Shown here piece by piece: positions 32,323 to 37,709 of a stretch of DNA of 37,709 bases (position 1 is the stretch's first letter; each line of letters begins with the position of its first letter). Position numbers and translations under genes: made by a program. The DNA is from an uncultured Erysipelotrichaceae bacterium (GTDB taxonomy: Bacteria > Bacillota_I > Bacilli_A > Erysipelotrichales > Erysipelotrichaceae), in the NCBI GenBank assembly GCA_902775735.1, contig CACYNH010000025.1:1-37709 (forward strand), in the 5' to 3' direction. Below the pieces are notes generated by a model. That model ran no database searches, was not told the origin of the DNA, and saw only the letters and a list, made by a program, of their open reading frames with translations.

Positions 32323-34149
32323 TTAACTGTTTGTTTTCCTGGTCCGCGGCGCCGCTTTCGTTCTGCCGGCTGTCTTGGCCTGAATTTCGGCGATGGCCGC
32401 TTTCTGATTCAGGATGACCGGGATGACGATCGGGTTGCGGTTTGTTCTCTGGAAGAGGAACGGCTCAAGCGATGAGCGGATGCAGTTCTTAAGTTCGCCG
32501 AAGGTTGTTCTCTGCTGCATTTTCTTCTTGAGCGAATCATAGACGATGAGCTCGGCTTCCTTGAGAAGGGTCTGGGAATCCTTGATGAAGACGAAGCCTC
32601 TTGAAACGATGGAAGGACGGCAGAGGATCTTGTTGTAGCGGGAGTCGATGGTGACGATGACCGCGACCAGTCCGTTTTCGGCAAGAATCTTTCTGTCCTT
32701 GATAACGCTTGTGGAAAGACCGGAAGCGTCGTTGCCGTCGACATAGATGGCGTCGGTCTGGACTCTTTCGTTGGCGATGAAGCATTCTTCATCCCTTAAC
32801 ACGACGATATCGCCGTTGGAGCAGATCAGGCAATGGTCTTCATCAATGCCGGTCAGCTGCGCTGTCTGGGAATGCTGGACAAGCATCTTGTATTCGCCAT
32901 GGTTGGGCATGAAGTATTTCGGCTTGATCAGGTTGAGCATGAGCTTCTGTTCTTCCTGGGGCGCGTGTCCGGTTGTATGGAACGATGTCAGCGGTGAGTT
33001 GGTCACAACGTTGGCGCCGACTCTGGTCAGCTGGTTGATGACGCCGCCGACGGAGACGCCGTTGCCGGGGATCGGGTTGCTTGAGAAGAGAACCGTATCG
33101 CCCGGGATGATCCGGATGAACCTGTGGGTGCCGTTGGCAATTCTGCTTAAGGCTGCCATCGGTTCGCCCTGGCTGCCGGTGCAGACGATGCAGATCTTGT
33201 TGGGCGGCAGGGTGTTGAGTTCATTGCCGGTGATAAAGGAACTGTCGGGAATATTGATGACGCCGTTGCGGCGGCCGATTTCGCAGACATTTTCCATGGA
33301 GCGTCCGAAGACCGCGACTTTTCTGCCGCAGGAGACGGCAGCTTCAAGGATCTGGTTGAGACGCAATACATTGGAAGCGAAGGTGGAGACCAGCAGTCTT
33401 CCCTGGGTCTTGCGCATCTGTTCATTGATTGCAAGGGCAACCTGGCGCTCGGAAATCGAGAAGCCCGGAACCGAGGAGTTGGTGGAGTCGCTCATCAGCA
33501 GGGTGACGCCGGTCTGGCCCATGAAGGCCATTTTCTGGTAGTCGCTGTTTCTGCCGACCGGGGTCAGGTCAAACTTGAAGTCACCTGTTTCCACGATTCT
33601 TCCGTTGGGGGTGTTGATCAGAACGCCCAGGGAGTCGGGAATCGAGTGGACGGTATCGAAAAAGCCGATGTTGAAGTGCTCGGTGCGTACCCGGCTGTCG
33701 GAATTGATTTCGATGACCTTGCATGATCTGGAAAGGCGGTGCTCTTCCAGTTTCTTTTCAATGAGCGCTTTGGCAAAGCGCGGAGCGTAAATCTCTTTGA
33801 GCCTCACTGACCTCAGGAAAAAGGGAATACCGCCGATATGGTCTTCATGGCCATGGGTGATAATCAGGGCCTTGACCTTGTCATGGTTTTTGGCGAGGTA
33901 GGAATAATCGGGAATGACATAGTCAACACCCAGAAGATCCTCTTCCGGGAATTTGACGCCGCAGTCAACAATGACTATCTCGTTGTCATGTTCAAAGCAG
34001 TACATGTTCTTGCCGATTTCACCAAGTCCGCCAAGCGCATAGACAAGAGTATCGGTTTTATGATTGATTGTGCCGGCATTAAACGAGTCGGCAACTTCAG
34101 AATAGCGGACAGCCTGTGAGGACCATCTTCCGTTATTGAGTTCAGACAT
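32323..34149 (-). CDS. rnjA: Ribonuclease J
   Basis: A 608-residue exo/endoribonuclease of the beta-CASP metallo-beta-lactamase family, central to mRNA decay and RNA maturation in Bacillota. Metal motif HGHEDH (99-104), DCG at 62-64, SDSTNS, the beta-CASP motifs with STFASNVLR and GSQGEP, and NHGEYKML (later His) are present. The first 30 residues (MSELNNGRWSSQAVRYSEVAD) are an extra N-terminal stretch compared with B. subtilis RNase J1 and are poorly conserved. The C-terminal tail is basic (KTAGRTKAAPRTRK). A GAGGTAA site is before ATG, with an extended -10 upstream. Whether it is J1 or J2 was not resolved. Confidence 0.95.
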   Translation of the reverse strand: MSELNNGRWSSQAVRYSEVADSFNAGTINHKTDTLVYALGGLGEIGKNMYCFEHDNEIVIVDCGVKFPEEDLLGVDYVIPDYSYLAKNHDKVKALIITHGHEDHIGGIPFFLRSVRLKEIYAPRFAKALIEKKLEEHRLSRSCKVIEINSDSRVRTEHFNIGFFDTVHSIPDSLGVLINTPNGRIVETGDFKFDLTPVGRNSDYQKMAFMGQTGVTLLMSDSTNSSVPGFSISERQVALAINEQMRKTQGRLLVSTFASNVLRLNQILEAAVSCGRKVAVFGRSMENVCEIGRRNGVINIPDSSFITGNELNTLPPNKICIVCTGSQGEPMAALSRIANGTHRFIRIIPGDTVLFSSNPIPGNGVSVGGVINQLTRVGANVVTNSPLTSFHTTGHAPQEEQKLMLNLIKPKYFMPNHGEYKMLVQHSQTAQLTGIDEDHCLICSNGDIVVLRDEECFIANERVQTDAIYVDGNDASGLSTSVIKDRKILAENGLVAVIVTIDSRYNKILCRPSIVSRGFVFIKDSQTLLKEAELIVYDSLKKKMQQRTTFGELKNCIRSSLEPFLFQRTNRNPIVIPVILNQKAAIAEIQAKTAGRTKAAPRTRKTNS

Positions 34150-34191
34150 TATTATATTTACCTCATTTCTGTGGTTTCTTTTATTTCAAAT

Positions 34192-34200
34192 ATTATAGCA
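34192..34200 (-). promoter_or_regulatory. Extended -10 promoter of rnjA
   Basis: Minus strand TGCTATAAT (34200-34192): TGN plus consensus -10. It lies right after the def terminator, so rnjA has its own start although it follows def. Confidence 0.6.
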
Positions 34201-34226
34201 TAAGAAAATCCCGGTTGAAGGGATTT
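34200..34226 (-). terminator. Terminator of def
   Basis: Minus strand AAATCCC (34226-34220), 7-base loop, GGGATTT (34212-34206), then TTCTTA. Confidence 0.7.
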
Positions 34227-34230
34227 GGTT

Positions 34231-34797
34231 TTAAATCTCTATCGCACCCGGGATTTCTTTGAACGGATCTTTATTATCAATATGATCATAGAAGAGCGTA
34301 CCCTTGAAATGGTCAAGCTCATGCTGGAGAACGATCGCGAGATACCCGTGGGCTCTGATTTCAATCATCCGGTCGGTGAGCAGGTCATATGCGTGAACCT
34401 TGACCCTGGCGCTGCGGACGACGTGACCTTCATGTTCCTCGGCAACCGACAGGCAGCCTTCGCCGGAGGAGAGATAGGCTTTCTGGACAGAGGAGGAGAC
34501 GATCTTCGGATTGACCAGCATGAATTCGTAGCGGACCGGATCGCCGTTTTTATCGGCGTCATCCACAACGATGGCCGTCATCTTCTTGGGGACGCCGACC
34601 TGGATGGCACTGATGCCGACCGCCGGGCGCAGATTGAATTTCTCCGCTTTCTCCTCATCGGTGGAATCGATGACATATTGGTACATGTCTCTGAGAAGGG
34701 CTTCATCCTCAGCCGAAAGGGGCAGGGGAACATCTTCCGAAATCTGGCGGATTCTTTCGTCGTTATCCTTGATGATTGTGTCATTGTTGATCAGCAT
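34231..34797 (-). CDS. def: Peptide deformylase, type 2
   Basis: Removes the formyl group from nascent proteins. 188 residues. Motif 1 GISAIQVG (61-68; usual GxGxAAxQ), motif 2 EGCLS (113-117; Cys115 metal ligand) and motif 3 QHELDH (158-163; His159, Glu160, His163) are intact. The inserted loop between motifs and the length are typical of the type-2 Gram-positive form. It is followed by its own terminator and then the rnjA promoter on the same strand; ATG has an SD-like GAGGTAAG upstream. Confidence 0.96.
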   Translation of the reverse strand: MLINNDTIIKDNDERIRQISEDVPLPLSAEDEALLRDMYQYVIDSTDEEKAEKFNLRPAVGISAIQVGVPKKMTAIVVDDADKNGDPVRYEFMLVNPKIVSSSVQKAYLSSGEGCLSVAEEHEGHVVRSARVKVHAYDLLTDRMIEIRAHGYLAIVLQHELDHFKGTLFYDHIDNKDPFKEIPGAIEI

Positions 34798-34880
34798 TAT
34801 CTCTTACCTCGGTGAATATCATAGCAGAATCATTTCCAATGTCAAAGGTATATCCTTAATGTATAAGCAGTTCATTTCAT

Positions 34881-34888
34881 GGTAAAAT
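34881..34888 (+). promoter_or_regulatory. Promoter of the ftsW-like gene, -10 seven bases from ATG
   Basis: TGGTAAAAT with the -10 TAAAAT at 34883-34888. The expected start (about 7 bases downstream) coincides with the A of the ATG at 34896. No SD is present between, which points to a leaderless mRNA. Confidence 0.55.
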
Positions 34889-34895
34889 CATTCAT

Positions 34896-36137
34896 ATGAC
34901 AACAAAGAAAAAAACAAAAACCGTTTCCCGCTCAAGAGCCTTGGCGGCAAGGGCGAAGAAATGGATCCTTATGCCATCCGGATCTGATCTTGCGGTTCAC
35001 CTGGCAATACTGGGGCTGGCTGTCTTCGGAACGATTATGGTCGGTTCCGCAACGATGGGAATCAAGACCGGCAATTCCGTTTATCTGGCTTTTACTGTGG
35101 CCAAACAGATTATATTCGCCATCGCCGGATACGCGATGATGACGCGTGTCGCCAACGGATTCACGCTTGGCTGGCTCAGAAAACTCTTTCCGGGGATTGT
35201 CTTTCTCACCTGGGGCGTGCTGCTTGCGTGTCTGCTGTTCATTCCGACCGGCAACGCCCACGCCTGGCTGCGTTTCGGCTTCGCGGGTCTTGAAGTGACG
35301 CTGCAGCCTTCGGAATTCGCCAAGATCGTCGCTTTCCTGACGGTCGCCGCCTATTGCGGGGATGTGAAGAAGAAATACGGCAGCTGGTGGGAGATGTGCC
35401 AGACGCCGGTCTTCTTTACCGGGGTGATGGTCTTTATCGTTCTGGTGATCCAGTCCGACTTCGGTTCCGCCCTGGTCATCTTCCTGATCACCTGTGTCTG
35501 TTTCCTGATTCCCCAGCATGAAAACATGAGTGATTTCCAGAAGGTGCTCAAAATCCTTTTCTGGATCGTGGTCGCGTTCAGTATCTATCTGCTTTCGCCG
35601 GCCGGCACGCACATGATTGAAGGGTTCAGCTTCCTGGATGACTACCAGAAGGAGAGATTCTTCTCCGCGATGAACCCGTTCGCCGATCCGTATGGAAACT
35701 CTTATCAGCTGATCAACGGCCTGATTTCCTTCGCCACCGGCAGCTGGTTCGGCACCGGCTACGGAACTTCGGTCAGAAAATACACCAGTTTCCCGGCCGC
35801 CAATACCGACTATATTCTCGCGATCGTCGTTGAAGAGCTCGGCTATGCCGGCTTCATCTTCCTGATGTTCCTGTACTGTGTTATCCTGATCAGTCTTTTC
35901 CGCCATGCCTTCCGCATCAAAAGCGAAAGGGCGAAAATCATCCTGATCGGCACAGCCATGTATCTGTTAATCCACATGTTCTTCAATATCGGCGGCGTCA
36001 CCGGCCTTGTGCCTCTGACCGGCATCCCGCTGCTCATGATTTCCGCCGGCGGCTCCTCGACCATGTCCTTCATGGTGGCGGTAGGACTCTGCCAGGCGGT
36101 CATCTCCGGATATGACAGAAAGGAAGCGAAGAAATGA
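34896..36137 (+). CDS. FtsW/RodA/SpoVE-family lipid II polymerase
   Basis: A 413-residue SEDS membrane glycosyltransferase that polymerises lipid II during division or elongation, paired with a class B penicillin-binding protein (not in this window). About ten membrane segments. SEDS landmarks: AHAWLRFG (121-128), LQPSEFAK (136-143), QSDFGSA (186-192), the extracellular DPYGNSYQLINGLIS region with the putative catalytic Asp, NTDYILAIVVEELG, and GLVPLTGIPLLMISAGGSS near the end. It has a basic cytoplasmic N-terminal tail (KKKTKTVSRSRALAARAKK). FtsW rather than RodA is likely but not certain. An alternative start at MPSGSDL (34971) has no good SD. Overlaps rsmD by 4 bases (ATGA). Confidence 0.92.
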   Translation: MTTKKKTKTVSRSRALAARAKKWILMPSGSDLAVHLAILGLAVFGTIMVGSATMGIKTGNSVYLAFTVAKQIIFAIAGYAMMTRVANGFTLGWLRKLFPGIVFLTWGVLLACLLFIPTGNAHAWLRFGFAGLEVTLQPSEFAKIVAFLTVAAYCGDVKKKYGSWWEMCQTPVFFTGVMVFIVLVIQSDFGSALVIFLITCVCFLIPQHENMSDFQKVLKILFWIVVAFSIYLLSPAGTHMIEGFSFLDDYQKERFFSAMNPFADPYGNSYQLINGLISFATGSWFGTGYGTSVRKYTSFPAANTDYILAIVVEELGYAGFIFLMFLYCVILISLFRHAFRIKSERAKIILIGTAMYLLIHMFFNIGGVTGLVPLTGIPLLMISAGGSSTMSFMVAVGLCQAVISGYDRKEAKK

Positions 36138-36685
36138 GGATCATTGCCGGACGCTTCGGCAGCCGCAGGATCGAAACCCCGGCCGGCATGTCAACCAGGC
36201 CCACCCTCGACAAAGTCAGGGAGGCGGTCTTCTCTTCGCTCGGTGGCAGCTTCGAAGGCGGAAATGTCCTTGATCTTTACGCCGGCAGCGGTGCCAACGG
36301 GCTTGAAGCTCTTTCCAGAGGAATGGACAATGCGGTCTTTGTCGATATCGACCGCAGAGCGGTCTCTGTGATCAGAAAGAACATCGATTCCCTTGGCGTT
36401 CGAAAAGAGTGCCGGGTGCTTTCCATGCCCGACACAAAAGCGCTGGCTTTATTAAAAGAAGAGGGGATGAAGTTCTCCTTAATCTATATGGATCCCCCGT
36501 ACGCAAAACAGAAAAACAGGGAAATCCTTCAGCTGATTTCCGATTATAACCTGATTGAAGAGGGCGGTTACGCTGTTATAGAATCTCTGAAGGAAGATGA
36601 ATTCAGGGAAGACTATGAGCATCTTGCCTGTGAACGCGACCGTGTCTACGGCATCAGCCGTATCACTTATTACAGAGGAAAATAA
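36134..36685 (+). CDS. rsmD: 16S rRNA (guanine-N2) methyltransferase RsmD
   Basis: Methylates G966 of 16S rRNA using SAM. 183 residues. N-terminal MRIIAGRFGSRRIETP, R-P-T-L-D-K-V-R-E-A-V-F block, SAM loop LDLYAGSGANGLEAL (46-60) and catalytic DPPY (120-123). It sits immediately before coaD with one base between, a conserved Bacillota pair. Short length is normal. Confidence 0.96.
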   Translation: MRIIAGRFGSRRIETPAGMSTRPTLDKVREAVFSSLGGSFEGGNVLDLYAGSGANGLEALSRGMDNAVFVDIDRRAVSVIRKNIDSLGVRKECRVLSMPDTKALALLKEEGMKFSLIYMDPPYAKQKNREILQLISDYNLIEEGGYAVIESLKEDEFREDYEHLACERDRVYGISRITYYRGK

Positions 36686-36686
36686 C

Positions 36687-37187
36687 ATGAAAGCTTGCTA
36701 TCCAGGAACATTTGATCCGATCACCAAAGGCCATCTCGATATCATCGAACGCGCCGCTTCCATCTTTGATGAGGTGGATGTGCTGCTGATGGTCAACCCG
36801 CGCAAGAAATGCGTGTTCAACGCCGAAGAGAGAAAGCAGATGATCGAAGCTTCCCTTGAAGGCATCGGCTGTGACAATGTGCATGTCGTCATCGGCTCCG
36901 GACTGACGGTGGATTTCGCCAGAAAGCTTGGCGCCAAGGCAATCGTCAGGGGAATCCGCGCCGTCACCGACTATGAGTATGAACTGCAGCAGGCCACCGC
37001 GAACCTGATGCTGGCGCCGGAAATCGAAACGATGTTCCTGATCGCCAAGCCTGAGTATTCCTTCCTGTCTTCTTCCGTCGTCAAGGAAATCGCCCTCAAT
37101 GACGGCGACATCAGCTCGATGGTGCCGGCGAAAACAGCTGAACTTGTCAAAGAAAAGCTCAAGGGCAACTCTGACGCCCTGAAATAA
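36687..37187 (+). CDS. coaD: Phosphopantetheine adenylyltransferase
   Basis: Penultimate step of CoA synthesis, making dephospho-CoA for CoaE. 166 residues from MKACYPGTFDPITKGHLD; the in-frame ATG at 36597 lies in rsmD and is rejected, and AGAGGAAA precedes this start. T-x-G-H motif at 13-16 (TKGH), conserved R-G-I-R (RGIR), and SFLSSSVVKEIA near the C-terminus are present. Followed by a terminator. Confidence 0.97.
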   Translation: MKACYPGTFDPITKGHLDIIERAASIFDEVDVLLMVNPRKKCVFNAEERKQMIEASLEGIGCDNVHVVIGSGLTVDFARKLGAKAIVRGIRAVTDYEYELQQATANLMLAPEIETMFLIAKPEYSFLSSSVVKEIALNDGDISSMVPAKTAELVKEKLKGNSDALK

Positions 37188-37199
37188 TGAATCAGACTG

Positions 37200-37222
37200 A
37201 AAAAGCGCAGCACGCGCTTTTT
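37200..37222 (+). terminator. Terminator of ftsW-rsmD-coaD unit
   Basis: AAAAAGCGC (37200-37208), 5-base loop, GCGCTTTTT (37214-37222). The mobile element's left end starts within a few bases of it. Confidence 0.92.
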
Positions 37223-37229
37223 ATTTGAC

Positions 37230-37412
37230 CGGCAAGAAGACCCCATCCATAGCCAAAGGCTTGGGCGGGGATGAATTGAGCCTAGAAAGCATGCAGCGAA
37301 CTGATGTGAGCCTTTCTTCAGTGATGTGTGAAATCCTTGTGAAATGATGTTGCTATATATTGCGCTATAAGCTACATTAGAATATAATGAAGACACAAAG
37401 GTAGCACGTAAT
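37230..37412 (+). mobile_element. Left end of an IS200/IS605-type TnpB element
   Basis: The imperfect hairpin 37241-37270 (CCCC...AGCC, loop AAA, GGCT...GGGG, about 12 pairs with one bulge and one mismatch) has the layout of IS605-family subterminal hairpins. TTGAC (37225-37229) lies 11 bases before it; a TTGAC also lies just after the right-end hairpin at 206-210, so this is a candidate cleavage/TAM motif. The boundary at about 37229/37230 is inferred. No tnpA is present between the hairpin and tnpB. Confidence 0.65.
37360..37388 (+). promoter_or_regulatory. Promoter of tnpB
   Basis: TTGCGC (37360-37365), 17-base spacer, TATAAT (37383-37388); ATG at 37413 with a weak SD-like AAAGG. Confidence 0.7.
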
Positions 37413-37709
37413 ATGTATTCAGTCGTCAAGTTCCACATCAAAGAGAACAGGTATCCAAAGCTGTTTGAGTATTTCACTGAAATGTCCGCAAAGAACAAGC
37501 GCTTAAGAAACGCGGCTCTTTTCAGAATCCGCCAGTGGTACACTGCCTATGACAAGACAGACAATATTCAGAAATTACAGCAGGATGTCATTGACGAAGT
37601 ACTTCTGACCATGAAACTCTCAGGAAGAGAAAAGCCAGGCATAGTCATTCCTTATGGCTTTCTTGAAAGGCTGATGAGAATCACAAAGAATCCTGACTAT
37701 TTCAACGGT
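37413..37709 (+). CDS. tnpB: TnpB-type RNA-guided nuclease / IS605 OrfB, N-terminal part
   Basis: The frame is open for 99 codons to the last base of the window, so the gene is cut. It begins MYSVVKFHIKENRYPKLFEYF, continues with NKRLRNAALFRIRQWYTAYDK (about 29-48) and YGFLERLMRITKNPDYFNG (about 81-99). This resembles the N-terminal part of the large TnpB proteins common in gut Bacillota (RLYNAALFRIRQ-type motif, then a ...LMRVTKNPDF block). TnpB proteins use an omega-RNA from the element's right end to cut DNA next to a TAM. The RuvC residues would lie beyond the window and cannot be checked. Confidence 0.85.
   Translation, partial: MYSVVKFHIKENRYPKLFEYFTEMSAKNKRLRNAALFRIRQWYTAYDKTDNIQKLQQDVIDEVLLTMKLSGREKPGIVIPYGFLERLMRITKNPDYFNG

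Noticed and set aside
32747..33541. 264-codon plus-strand frame opposite rnjA
   Set aside because: Shadow of rnjA; no SD or recognisable domain.
34932..35906. 324-codon minus-strand frame opposite the ftsW-like gene
   Set aside because: Charged, Gly/Arg/His-rich sequence typical of an antisense shadow; the plus strand has all SEDS motifs.

Overview
The window looks like an ordinary chromosomal segment of a low-to-mid GC Bacillota (Firmicutes), most likely from the Erysipelotrichales or a related gut lineage. This is inferred from Bacillota-type replication restart genes (dnaB/dnaI primosome type), RNase J, a type-2 peptide deformylase, the MEP-pathway gene dxr, strong AGGAGG ribosome binding sites and a TnpB of the kind common in gut Bacillota. 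No rRNA, tRNA or CRISPR array was seen.

Layout. Positions 1-210 look like the 3' (right) end of an IS200/IS605-type TnpB element with nested hairpins (a candidate omega-RNA scaffold). Then come a lipid-anchored serpin (299-1612), a small flavodoxin (1678-2097) and a His-rich MarR regulator with two operator copies around its promoter (2161-2825). The translation genes rpsB-tsf follow (3113-4938). A minus-strand block (5102-7183) carries a small membrane protein, a DUF402 protein, a GlsB/YeaQ-type membrane protein and a Ppx/GppA phosphatase. Divergent from it is the operon pyrH-frr-[ABC ATPase]-uppS-cdsA-dxr-rseP (7318-13393), which links pyrimidine nucleotides, ribosome recycling, undecaprenyl and phospholipid precursors, isoprenoids and membrane proteolysis. 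A UPF0158 gene follows.

Amino-sugar region (14157-17516): nagA on the minus strand is divergent from a mannose-family PTS (IIA, IIC, IID) that lacks an adjacent IIB. A GNAT acetyltransferase and radC follow. Next is a chain of closely packed genes: AI-2E-type permease, a TroA-like lipoprotein without the usual metal ligands, polA, mutM, coaE, dnaB, dnaI and then pfkA (18841-28168). A metallo-beta-lactamase-fold hydrolase closes that block.

The right part holds a 1023-residue secreted protein with a candidate Cys/His (clan CD-like) peptidase head and tandem beta modules (minus), rnjA and def (minus), then ftsW-like, rsmD and coaD (plus). The window ends inside a second TnpB gene with its left-end hairpin. 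Both window edges therefore lie in similar mobile elements, probably because an assembly contig broke at repeats.

The most interesting points are the TnpB element ends abutting host terminators, the lipid-anchored serpin, the ligand-less TroA-like lipoprotein, the exported candidate peptidase, the MarR operator pair, and two genes (ftsW-like, DUF402) whose -10 boxes sit so close to ATG that leaderless transcripts are expected.
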